Part shown: piece after piece, positions 9,619 through 24,812 of the stretch
Position numbering within the stretch: position 1 is the first letter of the stretch
Layout: the number at the start of each line of letters is the position of its first letter
Origin: Janibacter sp. Soil728
Lineage (GTDB): Bacteria > Actinomycetota > Actinomycetes > Actinomycetales > Dermatophilaceae
NCBI RefSeq assembly: GCF_001428305.1
Contig: NZ_LMRZ01000005.1
Span: 464,279-528,278, forward strand
Direction of reading: 5' to 3'
Length of the DNA stretch: 64,000 nucleotides
Made by a program: the position numbers and the translations under genes
The notes under the pieces: model-generated
What the model was told of the DNA's origin: nothing
The model's database searches: none
Seen by the model: only the letters and a program-made list of their open reading frames with translations

Positions 9619-10513
9619 CAGCGCACCTCCTTGGGTGCACCGACGGCATCGGCCGGCACCCGGCACAGTCCGTCGTCGAAGGCCTCCCAGCGCACCCGGT
9701 CGCCCCGGAAGACAGGGCCCTCCAGGCAGCTGCGGACCATCTTGGTGGTGCCGTGCTGATCGGCCACGGGCATGACGCAGGTCATGCAGATCCCGACACC
9801 GCAGGCCATGGCCTCCTCGACCGCGACCTGCGCGACGATGCCGTGGTCGGAGGCGATCGCGCTCATCGAGCGCAGCATGCCCATCGGTCCGCACCCGTAG
9901 AGCACGCCTGCGCCGGTGCGCGCGATGAGGTCCGGCAGGACGTCGGAGACCCATCCCTTGGTCCCCGCGGACCCGTCATCGGTGGTCACGGTGACCCCGT
10001 CGGCGACCCGGCGGGCCTCGACGACACCGAAGAGCCGGTCGGCCGAGGCCGCACCGAGGACGATCTCGACGGGGCAGTCGCGCTCACGCAGCTGCTCGGC
10101 GAGCCAGAAGAGCGGGGCGGAGCCGTAGCCACCGCCGACGAGGATGCACGGGACCGGCTGCGACGGGAGGGGGAAGCCCTTGCCCAGCGGCCCGATGACG
10201 CTGACGCTCTCGCCGGCCTCGAGGCGGGTCAGCTCCTGGGTGCCGGGCCCGGCGGCTGCCACGACGATCTCGGTCGTGGCGCCGTAGGTCCCGGCAGGGC
10301 TGACCCGGTGGATCGAGAAGCTGCGGCGCAGCAGCATCGAGCTCGTACCGTCACCGACCGACAGGGCCACGAACTGCCCCGGTCGGGCGATCTCGGGCAG
10401 GCCGGGCGTCACGAGCGTCAGGTGCCGGTAGGCACCCACCGCCGTGTTGCCGAGCACCTCGGCGTCGACCTGGACGACCCCGGATCCCTCGCGAGCCGCG
10501 ATGGTGCGTGCGG

Positions 10514-10517
<4 letters not shown>
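9618..10517 (-). CDS. pyrK: Dihydroorotate dehydrogenase electron-transfer subunit (FAD/[2Fe-2S])
   Basis: This 299-residue protein passes electrons from PyrD FMN via a [2Fe-2S] cluster and FAD to NAD. The GTG at 10517 overlaps the carB stop as GTGA and was chosen for that reason. The FAD motif is [10 protein letters not shown] (near 70), the NAD-side motif is [16 protein letters not shown], and the iron-sulfur ligands are a C-x4-C-x2-C run (CGVGICMTC) with a fourth Cys in MVRSCLEG. The about 25-residue N-terminal extension before [10 protein letters not shown] is variable. Confidence 0.93.
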
Positions 10518-13815
<3,298 letters not shown>

Positions 13816-13816
<1 letters not shown>

Positions 13817-14970
13817 CAGGCCTGGGTCTCCTTGGTGCTGGCAGCCAGCAGATCGGTGAAGCGGTCGAAGAGGTAGGCGGCGTCGTGCGGGCCGGCCGCC
13901 GCCTCCGGGTGGTACTGGACGGAGAAGGCGAGCAGGCGTCCGCCGTCGTCATGGAGCTCCAGCCCCTCGACGACGTCGTCGTTGAGGCACACGTGACTCA
14001 CGCTCGCGCTGCCGAAGGGGGTCTGCGTCACCTCGTCGAGCGGGGCGTCCACGGCGAAGCCGTGGTTGTGCGCGGTCACCTCGACCTTGTTGGTCGTCCG
14101 GTCGAAGACCGGCTGGTTGATCCCGCGGTGGCCGTACTTCAGCTTGTAGGTGCCGAAGCCGAGCGCCCGCCCGAAGAGCTGGTTGCCGAAGCAGATGCCG
14201 AAGTAGGGCAGACCGGCCCGCAGGGCCTCCTGCAGGAGGGCGATCTGGTCACCGGCCGTGGCCGGGTCACCCGGGCCGTTGGAGAAGAAGAGCCCGTCCG
14301 GACCGACGGCCAGCACCTCCTCCAGGGTCGCGGTGGCAGGCAGGACGTGCACCTCGATGCCGCGCTCGGCCAGCCGCGTCGGGGTCATCGTCTTGATCCC
14401 GAGGTCGATCGCCGCGACGGTGAACCGCTTGTCCCCCTTCGCCTCGACGACATAGGCCTCGGTGGTGCTCACCTGGGCCGCCAGGGCGGAGCCGGCCATC
14501 TCGGGTGCGGCCTGCACCCGCTGCAGCAGGGTGGCCTCGTCCGCGAGGGCGTCCCCGGAGAAGATGCCCACGCGCATGGCGCCGCGCTCACGCAGGTGGC
14601 GGGTGAGGGCGCGGGTGTCGATGCCGGCGATGCTCACGATGCCCTGCCCGGTCAGCTCCTCCTCGAGCGAGCGACGCGATCGCCAGTTGCTCGGTCGGAT
14701 CGCGGGGTCGCGCAGGACGTACCCGGCGACGTGGATGCGGGAGGACTCGTCGTCCTCGTCGTTCCACCCGGTGTTGCCGACGTGGGGCGAGGTCATGACG
14801 ACGACCTGCCCGCGGTAGCTGGGGTCGGTGAGCGTCTCCTGGTAACCGGTCATGCCGGTGGAGAAGACCGCTTCACCGACGGTCTCGCCGACGGCGCCGT
14901 AGGCGGTTCCGGAGAAGGTCCGCCCGTCCTCGAGGACGAGGACCGCTGGGGTGGTGCTGTGCTGACTCAA
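13816..14970 (-). CDS. carA: Carbamoyl-phosphate synthase small subunit (glutaminase)
   Basis: This 384-residue glutamine amidotransferase supplies ammonia to CarB. The nucleophile Cys is in [16 protein letters not shown], and the His/Glu pair is in [11 protein letters not shown] near the C-terminus. The only start that fits the family N-terminus ([19 protein letters not shown]) is TTG at 14970, overlapping the pyrC stop as TTGA. A TTG start probably depends on re-initiation by ribosomes finishing pyrC. Confidence 0.96.
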
Positions 14971-16264
14971 TTGATGACCTCTCCATCGGTGGCCGTGACG
15001 CGGCCGCGCAGGATCGTCGTACGGACAGCCCCGGTGAGGGTGTGCCCGGCGAAGGGGGTGTTGCGGGACAGTGACTGCGAGGCGGACGGGTCGACGGTGA
15101 CCCGGGCGCTGGTGTCGACGAGCACGAGGTTGGCAGGAGCGCCCACCTCGATCGCCCGTCCGTGGTCGGTGAGCCCGGCGATGCGAGCAGGTGCGTGGGA
15201 CATCCGCTCGGCGAGCGTGACCAGATCGGTCCGCCCCGACGTGACCATGACGTCATGGACGACGGAGAAGGCGGTCTCCAGCCCGAGCATGCCGAAGGCC
15301 GCATCGGGGAAGGCGTGCTCCTTGTCGTGCCGGGCGTGCGGAGCGTGGTCGGTCGCGACGGCATCGATCGTCCCGTCGGCCAGGGCCGCGCGCAGCGCCT
15401 CGACGTCCTCTGCGGGCCGCAGCGGCGGGTTGACCTTGTAGACGGGGTCGTAGCCGGTGAGCAGGTCGGTCGTCAGGACGAGGTGGTGCGGGGTGACCTC
15501 TGCGGTGATCCGGGCCCCGCGTCGCTTGGCCCAGCGCACGGCCTCCACGCCCTCGGCGGTCGAGACGTGGGCGACGTGCACCCGGGAGCCGGTGTGCAGC
15601 GCCAGCTCGGCGTCGCGGGCGATGATGCTCGACTCGGCGACGGCCGGCCAGCCGGTCAGCCCGAGCCGGCCGCTCACCTCACCCTCGTGGCAGCAGGCGG
15701 CCGGGCCGGCGAGCGCCGGGTCCTGGCTGTGCTGGGAGATGACCCCGTCGAAGGCCCGCACGTACTCCAGCGCCCGGCGCATGACACGGGCGTCGTGGAC
15801 GCAGCGTCCGTCGTCGGAGAAGACCCGCACCCGGGCCCGCGAGCGGTGCATCAGCCCGAGCTCGGCGAGCTCGGCGCCCTCGAGCCCCTTGGTCACCGAA
15901 CCGATCGGCTGCACATCGCAGTGACCCGCAGCGACCCCGAGGTCGAGGACGCGCTCGGCGGACTCTGCGGTGTCGGTGACGGGGTTGGTGTTGGCCATGG
16001 CCAGGACGGCGGTGAAGCCACCGGCCGCAGCGGCGGCGGAGCCGGTGCGCACCGTCTCCGCGTCCTCACGGCCCGGCTCGCGCAGGTGCGTGTGCAGGTC
16101 GACCAGGCCAGGGAGCAGGGCGAGCCCGTCGGCCTCGAGACGCTCGACGTCCGCAGGGGCGTCGGTGGCTGCGTCGGCGCCGAGCGCGGCGATGACGCCG
16201 TCCCGGACCAGCAGGTCGGTTGCCCGGCCACCCAGCGGTGAGGCGCCGGTGATCAGCAGGTCGC

Positions 16265-16268
<4 letters not shown>
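14967..16268 (-). CDS. pyrC: Dihydroorotase, class I
   Basis: This 433-residue zinc amidohydrolase closes carbamoyl-aspartate to dihydroorotate. The metal-binding [10 protein letters not shown] is near residue 58, [11 protein letters not shown] follows, and [14 protein letters not shown] near 310 carries the catalytic Asp. All key motifs are present, so it is probably catalytically active rather than an inactive PyrC-like partner of PyrB. It overlaps pyrB and carA by 4 nt on each side. Confidence 0.97.
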
Positions 16269-17855
<1,587 letters not shown>

Positions 17856-17880
17856 CGGTTAAAGGATGTCGGTCGCGACG

Positions 17881-17886
17881 ACTGTA
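17881..17886 (-). promoter_or_regulatory. Candidate -10 box of the pyr operon promoter
   Basis: TACAGT on the minus strand fits the actinobacterial TANNNT -10 pattern. It would place the transcript start about 7 nt on, giving a leader of about 57 nt that contains the PyrR loop. I see no convincing -35 at normal spacing. Confidence 0.4.
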
Positions 17887-17952
17887 CCGCTCGACCCCCG
17901 AGCAGCTCGAACTCATCTCACCCGAAGGAGACGCAATAGACATATGAACGTT

Positions 17953-17992
17953 TTGCTTATGGCAGGTATAACTTCTTATTATCTAACTCGTG
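17953..17992 (+). promoter_or_regulatory. Leaderless promoter of metNIQ
   Basis: TTGCTT (17953-17958), an 18-nt spacer, TATTAT (17977-17982), then 7 nt to the metN GTG. This spacing puts the transcript start at or next to the start codon, so no Shine-Dalgarno is expected and none is seen at the right place. The stretch 17935-17988 is markedly AT-rich against its surroundings and may also hold operator sites. Confidence 0.65.
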
Positions 17993-18994
17993 ACCGAGAC
18001 ACCACCACTTCTCCGCCTGAGCGGCCTGCGCAAGGAGTTCCCCTCCTCGCGCGGCCCCGTCGTCGCCCTCGAGGACATCACCCTGTCCATCGCCCGCGGC
18101 TCGATCCACGGCATCGTCGGTCGCTCCGGCGCCGGCAAGTCCACCCTCATCCGCTGCCTCACCGGCCTCGAGCGGCCGACCGCCGGAACCGTGGACCTCG
18201 ACGGCACCGACATCCCGGCGCTCACCGGCGACGAGCTGCGCGCGGTCCGCCGCCGCTTCGGCATGGTCTTCCAGCATGCCAACCTGCTCGACTCGCGATC
18301 CGCCGCGGACAACATCGCTCTCCCGCTGGAGATCGCGGGCTGGTCGGCCGGCGAGCGACGCGCCCGCGTCGCCGAGCTGCTCGACCTCGTCGGCCTCACC
18401 GACCGCGCGGACAACCACCCGGGCCAGCTCTCCGGTGGACAGCAGCAGCGCGTCGGCATCGCCCGCGCCCTGGCGACCCGCCCCGACATCCTGCTGTGCG
18501 ACGAGCCGACCTCGGCACTGGACGCGGCGACGACCCGCCAGATCCTCGGTCTGCTGCGTGACCTGCGCGAGCGACTCGGCATCACCGTCGTGATCATCAC
18601 CCACGAGCCCTCGGTCGTCCGCGAGGTGTGCGACACCGTCACCCTGCTGGCCGACGGCACCGTCGTGGAGACCGGCGCCATCAGCGACGTGGTCGCCGAT
18701 GCGACCGGACAGCTCCACCGGGACCTCGTCCCCCTTCCGCCCCTGCCGCTGGAGCACGACGGCGGCTACGTCGAGGTCGCCCTGGGAGACGCGCGCTCGG
18801 GCACCACGAGCGTTGACGCGGTCCTGGCCCTCCTGCGCGAAGGGGGTGTGCCCGCCGAGGTCGCCGCGGCCACCCTCGAGACCATCGGCGGACGCCGGGT
18901 CGGACGCATCCAGCTCGAGGTGGACCCGACGCGCACCCAGGAGGCGGTCCGGCTCCTGCAGGCCGCCCACCTCTCCCCGGAGGTCGCCGCATGA
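17990..18994 (+). CDS. metN: Methionine ABC transporter ATP-binding protein
   Basis: This 334-residue ATPase powers methionine import. Walker A is GRSGAGKSTLI (near 44), the signature is LSGGQQQRV (near 146) and Walker B is ILLCDEPTSALD. Residues 255-330 form the C-terminal NIL domain (LEHDGGYVEVALGDARSG) that senses methionine and inhibits transport. The GTG start is leaderless. An ATG at 17944 with a nearby AAGGAG is out of frame and is rejected. It overlaps metI as ATGA. Confidence 0.96.
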   Translation: MTETPPLLRLSGLRKEFPSSRGPVVALEDITLSIARGSIHGIVGRSGAGKSTLIRCLTGLERPTAGTVDLDGTDIPALTGDELRAVRRRFGMVFQHANLLDSRSAADNIALPLEIAGWSAGERRARVAELLDLVGLTDRADNHPGQLSGGQQQRVGIARALATRPDILLCDEPTSALDAATTRQILGLLRDLRERLGITVVIITHEPSVVREVCDTVTLLADGTVVETGAISDVVADATGQLHRDLVPLPPLPLEHDGGYVEVALGDARSGTTSVDAVLALLREGGVPAEVAAATLETIGGRRVGRIQLEVDPTRTQEAVRLLQAAHLSPEVAA

Positions 18995-19686
18995 TCGCCC
19001 TCACCACCCTGGCGGCCGAGGGCCGCTGGTTCGACAACCCGATCATCCAGCAGGCCGTGCCGACCGCCATCTGGGAGACCCTCGCGATGACGGTCGTCGC
19101 CGGCATCCTCACCGCGCTCCTGGGGATCCCCCTCGGCGTGCTGCTCTTCACCACCTCCCCCGGCGGGACCGCACCCAGCGCCTTCCTCAACCGCGCGGTC
19201 GGGGCCGTCGTCAACATCGGGCGGTCGCTGCCCTTCCTCATCCTGATGATCTCGATCATCCCCTTCACCCGCCTGGTCGTCGGGACCTCCATCGGCTGGC
19301 AGGCGGCGGTCGTGCCGCTGACCGTCGGGGCCATCCCCTTCTACGCCCGGCTCGTCGAGACCTCGCTCCGGGAGGTGTCGGCCGGCAAGGTCGAGGCCGT
19401 GACGATGATGGGCGCCAGTCGCGGCGAGATCACCCGCAAGGTGCTGCTCCCCGAGGCCCGTTCTGGCCTCGTCGCCGGGCTCACCACCACAGTCATCGCC
19501 CTCATCGGCTACACCGCCATGGCTGGCGCCGTCGGGGGCGGCGGGCTCGGCGCGGTCGCCATGAGCTACGGCTACAACCGCTTCGAGTCCGACGTGATGA
19601 TCGTCTGCGTCGTGCTCCTCGTCGTCATCGTGACGATCGTCCAGGTGATCGGCGACCTCGTCGCCCGCCGCCTCGACCGCCGCTGA
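18991..19686 (+). CDS. metI: Methionine ABC transporter permease
   Basis: This 231-residue inner-membrane permease has about five transmembrane helices. The EAA-type coupling loop that docks on MetN is EAVTMMGASRGEITRKVLLP (near 130-149). SYGYNRFESDVMIVCVVLLV near the C-terminus is typical of MetI. The ATG overlaps the metN stop, and 55 nt separate it from metQ. Confidence 0.95.
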   Translation: MIALTTLAAEGRWFDNPIIQQAVPTAIWETLAMTVVAGILTALLGIPLGVLLFTTSPGGTAPSAFLNRAVGAVVNIGRSLPFLILMISIIPFTRLVVGTSIGWQAAVVPLTVGAIPFYARLVETSLREVSAGKVEAVTMMGASRGEITRKVLLPEARSGLVAGLTTTVIALIGYTAMAGAVGGGGLGAVAMSYGYNRFESDVMIVCVVLLVVIVTIVQVIGDLVARRLDRR

Positions 19687-19741
19687 CCCGCACGACGCCA
19701 CCGCACCACCAGCCACCGCACCACCACTCGAAAGGACACCC

Positions 19742-20590
19742 ATGTCCACCTTCCGCTCCACGACCCGCGCCGCCGCGGTCATCATCGTCACCTCGCTCGG
19801 CCTCTCGGCCTGCGGACTGGCGAAGGGTGACTCCGAGGGCCCCGCGGCCGACGACAAGGGCATCACCACGATCACCGTCGGCGCCTCCCCGACACCGCAC
19901 GCCAAGATCCTCGAGTACGTCGACAAGGAGCTGGCTCCCGCGGCCGAGCTCGACCTCGACATCAAGACCTTCGACGACTACATCCAGCCCAATGTCCAGC
20001 TCTCCGAGGGCACGCTCGACGCGAACTACTACCAGCACCTCCCCTACTACGAGGAGCAGGTCACCGACCGTGGGTACGACTTCGCGCACTTCACGGGCAT
20101 CCACATCGAGCCCTTCGCGCTCTACTCGGACAAGGTCAAGGACGTCAAGGACCTGAAGTCCGGCGCCCAGATCGGTGTCAACAACGACCCGTCCAACCAG
20201 GGTCGGGCCCTGCAGCTGCTGGCGGACAACGGCGTCATCACCCTCAAGGACGGCAAGGACGCGACCAACGCGACGATCTTCGACGTCAAGGACAACCCGA
20301 AGAAGCTGACGTTCAAGGAGACCGACCCGGCCCAGCTGGCTCGCTCCCTGCAGGACCTCGACGCCGCCGTCATCAACGGCAACTACGCCATCGAGGCGGA
20401 CCTGTCGACCAAGGACGCGCTCATCGTCGAGGACGGCAAGGACAGCCCGTACGCCAACTTCCTCGCCGTGCAGAAGGCCAACGAGAACAACCCCGGCCTG
20501 AAGAAGCTCGACGAGCTGCTCCACTCCCCCGAGGTCAAGGCCTACATCGAGAAGACCTGGCCGGGCGGCGAGGTCCTGCCCGCCTTCTGA
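19742..20590 (+). CDS. metQ: Methionine-binding lipoprotein
   Basis: This 282-residue NlpA/MetQ-family substrate-binding protein is membrane-anchored. The signal peptide ends in the lipobox LSAC at residues 21-24, so Cys24 should be lipidated. TVGASPTPHAKILEYV opens the mature domain, and VNNDPSNQGRALQLL and INGNYAIEA are family motifs. AAAGGA lies 5 nt before the ATG. The third gene of metNIQ; specificity for methionine rests on family and operon context. Confidence 0.95.
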   Translation: MSTFRSTTRAAAVIIVTSLGLSACGLAKGDSEGPAADDKGITTITVGASPTPHAKILEYVDKELAPAAELDLDIKTFDDYIQPNVQLSEGTLDANYYQHLPYYEEQVTDRGYDFAHFTGIHIEPFALYSDKVKDVKDLKSGAQIGVNNDPSNQGRALQLLADNGVITLKDGKDATNATIFDVKDNPKKLTFKETDPAQLARSLQDLDAAVINGNYAIEADLSTKDALIVEDGKDSPYANFLAVQKANENNPGLKKLDELLHSPEVKAYIEKTWPGGEVLPAF

Positions 20591-20608
20591 TCCCACTGGG
20601 CGAGGGGC

Positions 20609-21253
20609 TCACTGACGACGGCGGGGGCGCCCTTCGGCTCGGTCGTCGCGCACCCCGGTGATGACCGGCTGCAGCGCCATGACCTTCGCCAGCGTGCCGA
20701 GGTCCCGCAGCTCCTCCAGGAGGACCCTGGTCGGCGTCATCAGGCGGAGGTCACCGGCAGCGTGATCGGCCAGCAGCGAGGCGACGGACTCCCAGCGCGA
20801 GTCCACCGCCTCGCTCGTCTGGTGGACCGGCTGCGGCCCCGCGCGCTCGACCGGCAGGACGAAGAAGGCCACGTCGAAGCGCTTGGGTGCCCTCTCGGGC
20901 GTCACCCAGGAGTCCCACGGATGCAGGTCGGCCGGGTTCGCGATGTACCCGGTCTCCTCGGCGAGCTCCCGCACGCCGGTGGCCAGGCGGGTGCGCGCGC
21001 GCAGCTGCGCGTCGTCACTCGGTCCGTCGAGGTCGGACCAACGACGCACGTGGTCGGCCACGACCTCCTCGGGCAGGGGCAGCTGCGCTCCCAGTGCCTC
21101 GTCGGCAGGGTCGCACCGTCCGCCGGGGAAGACCACGACGCCGGCAGCGAAGTCCATGGTCAGCTGGCGGTGCTGGACGAAGACCTCCAGCCCCTCCCCT
21201 GCGTCACGAAGGGGGATGACGCTTACGGCGGGCCTCGCCGGAACCGGAGTCAC
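20609..21253 (-). CDS. Nudix hydrolase with split Nudix box
   Basis: This 214-residue protein starts at GTG 21253, overlapping the upstream permease gene as GTGA. FPGGRCDPADE supplies the first half of the Nudix box and VRELAEETGY the second; about 45 residues lie between them, a feature seen in the NUDT7/NUDT19-like subgroup that acts on CoA derivatives. Substrate is unknown. The C-terminus is Arg-rich (RAEGRPRRRQ). It converges on metQ with an 18-nt gap. Confidence 0.88.
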   Translation of the reverse strand: MTPVPARPAVSVIPLRDAGEGLEVFVQHRQLTMDFAAGVVVFPGGRCDPADEALGAQLPLPEEVVADHVRRWSDLDGPSDDAQLRARTRLATGVRELAEETGYIANPADLHPWDSWVTPERAPKRFDVAFFVLPVERAGPQPVHQTSEAVDSRWESVASLLADHAAGDLRLMTPTRVLLEELRDLGTLAKVMALQPVITGVRDDRAEGRPRRRQ

Positions 21254-22437
21254 TCGGCGACCGCGGCCTCGTCGTCGAGCGACTCGGCCACGTCCTCGCC
21301 CTCGTCGGACTCCGCCTCGACGTCGTCGGCGGTGATGATGCCCGCCTTGAGGTTGGCCTGCTCGCTGAGATAGCGCAGGATCACCGCCGCGACGGCCGCG
21401 ACGGGCACCGCGAGGAAGGCGCCCACGATGCCGAAGATCGTGCTGCCGACCGCGACGGACAGCAGGATGATCCCGGCGTGCAGCTGCATCGACCGCCCCT
21501 GCAGCATGGGCGAGAGGACATTGCCCTCGAGCTGCTGCACCGCGATGATCAGGATGAGGACGAAGAGCGCGGTCATCGGGCCCTGCGCGACCAGGGCCAC
21601 GAGGACGGACAGGAAGCCGACCGCGAAGGCACCGACGATCGGGATGAACCCACCGAAGAAGGTGAGGATGGCCAGCGCGAAGGCCAGCGGCACACCGAGC
21701 AGGGCCAGACCGGTGCCGATGAGCACCGCGTCGACCGCGGACACCAGGGCCTGGGTGCGGATGAACCCGCCGAGCGTGTTCCATGACCGAGTGGCCACCT
21801 CGGTGAGGTGCTGACCGGTCCGCTCGCCCGAGACCCGGCGGACGAAGGGGAGGAACTGCGGCCCGTCCTTGATGAAGAAGAAGACGAGCACCAGCACGAG
21901 CACGAGGGTCACGATGCCCGAGCCGACCGCAGAGGCACCGGCGAGCGCACCGGAGGCGATCTGGCCGCTCTGGTCCTGCAGCCACGTCGTGGCGGACTTG
22001 ACCGCGTCGTTGATCGTCGCGCTGTCGAGGTTGAAGGGCGCCTGGGCAGCGCGGTCCTGCAGGTCGGTCAGCCCCTTGCTCGCCTGGCTGGCCAGATCAC
22101 CCGACTGGCTGACGAGGGACGGAGCGATCGCACCGAGCACACCGAAGAAGACCACCAGAGCACCGATGATCACCAGGGCCGCGGCGAGCGCGGCGGGCAC
22201 GCCCTTGCTGCGCAGCCACCGGGTCGGGGGCCACAGGACGGTCGCGACGATCAGCGCCAGCAGGACGGGGAAGACCCCGACCCAGAGCTTGGCCAGCAGC
22301 CACCAGATGATGAAGGCACCTGCCGCGACGAGCAGCAGCCGCATCGACCATCGCGCCAGCCAGGCGATTCCGTCGCCGATGACAGCGCCACGGTCGGGGG
22401 TGTGCGGGGTGGGTCGTGCATCGGGCGTCGTGCTCAC
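21250..22437 (-). CDS. AI-2E family transporter (YdiK/TqsA-type permease)
   Basis: This 395-residue membrane protein has about seven to eight transmembrane helices, among them LLALIVATVLW, GALVVFFGVLGAIA, VLVLVLVFFFIKDG, LFVLILIIAVQQLEGNVLSP and VGSTIFGIVGAFLAVPVAAV. The last two carry the family signature. The start is GTG 22437, with GAGGAG 6 nt upstream; a TTG at 22455 lacks that spacing. The N-terminal 25 and C-terminal 45 residues are cytosolic and acidic. AI-2 export is known for only some members, so function is open. Confidence 0.9.
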   Translation of the reverse strand: MSTTPDARPTPHTPDRGAVIGDGIAWLARWSMRLLLVAAGAFIIWWLLAKLWVGVFPVLLALIVATVLWPPTRWLRSKGVPAALAAALVIIGALVVFFGVLGAIAPSLVSQSGDLASQASKGLTDLQDRAAQAPFNLDSATINDAVKSATTWLQDQSGQIASGALAGASAVGSGIVTLVLVLVLVFFFIKDGPQFLPFVRRVSGERTGQHLTEVATRSWNTLGGFIRTQALVSAVDAVLIGTGLALLGVPLAFALAILTFFGGFIPIVGAFAVGFLSVLVALVAQGPMTALFVLILIIAVQQLEGNVLSPMLQGRSMQLHAGIILLSVAVGSTIFGIVGAFLAVPVAAVAAVILRYLSEQANLKAGIITADDVEAESDEGEDVAESLDDEAAVAE

Positions 22438-22447
22438 GGGCAACTCC

Positions 22448-22861
22448 TCAGACAAGAGTGGGCTTGACCTCGACGATGCGGCCCAGGAGGCCGTTGACGA
22501 ACTTCGGGGACTCGTCGGTGCTCAGCTCGGTGGCCAGGACCACGGCCTCGCTGACGGCGACCTCGTCGGGGACGTCGTCGCTGAAGAGGATCTCCCAGGT
22601 GCCAAGGCGCAGGATCGCGCGGTCGACGTCGGGCATCCGGTCCAGCGTCCAGCCCTGGCTGTAGGTGGTCAGGGCGTCGTTGATGTCATTCCAGTTCGCG
22701 ACCACGCCCGTCACCGCGGTCACGGTGTACTCGTTGAGCGGAGCCGGGGTCACCGGGGTGACCGCGCGATCGCGCGCGAGGTCACCGGCGTTGAGCCCGC
22801 GCGACTCCGCCTCGAAGAGCAGGTCGACGGCCCGTCGACGTGCCTTGGTGCGTGCTCCCAC
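22448..22861 (-). CDS. nusB: Transcription antitermination protein NusB
   Basis: This 137-residue all-helical protein binds boxA RNA with NusE (S10) in rRNA antitermination. GARTKARRRAVDLLFEAESR opens the family, and PKFVNGLLGRIVE closes it. GTG start directly after the efp stop (no gap). The efp-nusB pair is conserved in actinobacteria. Confidence 0.97.
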   Translation of the reverse strand: MGARTKARRRAVDLLFEAESRGLNAGDLARDRAVTPVTPAPLNEYTVTAVTGVVANWNDINDALTTYSQGWTLDRMPDVDRAILRLGTWEILFSDDVPDEVAVSEAVVLATELSTDESPKFVNGLLGRIVEVKPTLV

Positions 22862-23422
22862 TCAGCTCACTCGACCGAGGTAGGAGCCGTCGCGGGTGTC
22901 GACCTTGACCTTGGTGCCCTGCTCGAGGAAGAGCGGCACAGCGATCTCGGCGCCGGTCTCGAGCGTGGCGGGCTTGGTACCGCCGGTCGAGCGGTCGCCC
23001 TGCAGGCCGGGCTCGGTGTAGGTGATCTCCAGGACCACGGAAGCCGGCAGCTCGACGTAGAGGACGGTGCCGTCGTGACGGGCGATGACCGCTTCCTGGT
23101 TCTCGAGCATGTACTTGGCGGCATCACCGACGACCTCGGGCGGGACCGGGATCTGGTCATAGGTGTCGCCGTCCATGAAGACGTAGTCCGTGCCGTCGTG
23201 GTACAGGTACTGCATGTTGCGCTTGTCGACATTCGAGGTCTCGACCTTGGTGCCGGCGTTGAAGGTCTTGTCGATCGTCTTGCCGCTGGTGACATTCTTC
23301 AGCTTGGTGCGGACGAAGGCCGGGCCCTTGCCCGGCTTGACGTGCTGGAACTCCACGACGCTCCAGAGCTGGCCATCGATGTTGAGGACCATGCCGTTCT
23401 TGAGGTCATTCGTCGTTGCCAC
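22862..23422 (-). CDS. efp: Elongation factor P
   Basis: This 186-residue factor rescues ribosomes stalled at polyproline. Three beta-barrel domains are present. The tip loop reads [17 protein letters not shown], with the Lys at the position modified in other bacteria; no modification enzymes are visible here. The start is GTG 23422 ([17 protein letters not shown]), where the family begins. A TAGGAT box at the preceding gene's stop codon could be its -10, giving an about 80-nt leader. Confidence 0.97.
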   Translation of the reverse strand: MATTNDLKNGMVLNIDGQLWSVVEFQHVKPGKGPAFVRTKLKNVTSGKTIDKTFNAGTKVETSNVDKRNMQYLYHDGTDYVFMDGDTYDQIPVPPEVVGDAAKYMLENQEAVIARHDGTVLYVELPASVVLEITYTEPGLQGDRSTGGTKPATLETGAEIAVPLFLEQGTKVKVDTRDGSYLGRVS

Positions 23423-23508
23423 GTGTGTGCTCGCCTTCGCATTGTCATGTCGTCTGGTCGGTCCGTTACTGCTGCTGCGCCGTGGGCGCGCGCGGGCCGC
23501 CATGCATC

Positions 23509-24774
23509 CTAACCGGCGAGCGCCCCGGACACCCACGCATTCACTGTCGGCGCGCTCTCACGGAGCATGGAGATGTGGTCTGCCCCCGGCACCCGCGCGT
23601 ACTCGACGTCGGCGCCCTGCTTCGTGTACTGCTCGACGAGACGATCGCTCAGCATCATCGGCACGGTGGTGTCCTGCGTCCCCTGGACGATGAGCACGGG
23701 GACGTGCGGGTGCACCTCGGCGGCGTCATTGGTCCCGACCGTGCGCCGGATCCGGGACAGGTCGGCGCCGTCGCGCACGAAGTCGTCCAGGGTCATCCCA
23801 CCGAAGGAGTCCTGCGCGAAGAGCTCGGCGATGCACCTCGTCTCCAGCTGTGGCAGCAGCTTCAGCCCAGCCGGGCTGACGAGGTCCTCGACCGGCACCT
23901 CGGACGTGCGAGCGGCGGAGACGATGAGCGGTCCGAGGAATGCCGCGCCGGAACCCGCCTCGGCGGCAGCTGCCTTCTCCTTCTCGCTGGCACCGAGCAC
24001 CGTGGAGCTCCCGGTCATCTCGACCACGGCGCCGAGCTGACTCGGAGGCGCGAGCGCCACGATGCCCCTCAGCTCCAGCCCTGGCGAGTAGGCATCGGTG
24101 AACCTGCTGGTGAAGAGCGCCGCCTGCCCACCCTGGGAGTGGCCCATGGCCACCCACCGGGCCGACAGGTTCGAGGAGAGCTCATGGGCGGCCAGGACGA
24201 TGTCCGTCATGGCCGCCCCGGCCGACTGGCCCATCAGGTAGGGATGTGGCCCCGGAGTGCCCAGGCCCTCGTAGTCGGTCCGCACCACGGCGTACCCGTC
24301 GTCGACGAGGTCGGCGGTGGTCTGATCCATCGAGGCGGTGTAGACGCCCGTCTGCTGGTCGACGAGCGAGCGTGAGGGCGCGCAGTCGTCGGCCATCCCG
24401 GTCGTGCCGTGCCCCCAGCTGATGACCGGCCAGCCACCCTCCGGTGGGTCCCCCGTGGGCACCGAGACCACCCCGGACACGGCGACGGGCTCCCCCTTCG
24501 CGCTGGTGGAGCGGTACATGACCACATGGGTGGTGCCACCGATCGTCGGACCGTCGACCACCCGACGAGACCAGATGAGGCTCCCGTGGCGGTCGGCCGA
24601 CAGCTGCTGCGCCGTGACCTCGTAGAAGGCAGCTCCGGGGGGACCGCTCGGCGTGCCGGCGCCCTCCTCGCCTCGGTTCGCGCTCCACACGAGCAACGCC
24701 GCGACCACCGCGATCACCAGGACCACGGCCACGAGGATCCTCCGGCGGGGACGTGAGCTCATCGAGGTCAGCAC
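23509..24774 (-). CDS. Secreted or membrane-anchored lipase, alpha/beta hydrolase fold
   Basis: About 421 residues, with an N-terminal Arg-rich stretch then hydrophobic [18 protein letters not shown], a signal anchor or signal peptide. The nucleophile elbow GHSQGG (near 205) fits the secretory lipase family (LIP, PF03583-like). [13 protein letters not shown] near 380 and the His in PGADHISML would supply the acid and base of the triad. GTG 24774 has GAGG 9 nt upstream; ATG at 24783 or 24762 are alternatives. Substrate is unknown. Divergent from the next gene. Confidence 0.85.
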   Translation of the reverse strand: MLTSMSSRPRRRILVAVVLVIAVVAALLVWSANRGEEGAGTPSGPPGAAFYEVTAQQLSADRHGSLIWSRRVVDGPTIGGTTHVVMYRSTSAKGEPVAVSGVVSVPTGDPPEGGWPVISWGHGTTGMADDCAPSRSLVDQQTGVYTASMDQTTADLVDDGYAVVRTDYEGLGTPGPHPYLMGQSAGAAMTDIVLAAHELSSNLSARWVAMGHSQGGQAALFTSRFTDAYSPGLELRGIVALAPPSQLGAVVEMTGSSTVLGASEKEKAAAAEAGSGAAFLGPLIVSAARTSEVPVEDLVSPAGLKLLPQLETRCIAELFAQDSFGGMTLDDFVRDGADLSRIRRTVGTNDAAEVHPHVPVLIVQGTQDTTVPMMLSDRLVEQYTKQGADVEYARVPGADHISMLRESAPTVNAWVSGALAG

Positions 24775-24812
24775 ACCACCCATCCTCGCAAAGCCCTCGT
24801 GTTGGAGGCAGT

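Noticed and set aside
17944..17992. ATG at 17944 with AAGGAG upstream as an alternative metN start
   Set aside because: Not in the metN frame; the family N-terminus begins at GTG 17990, which fits a leaderless promoter.
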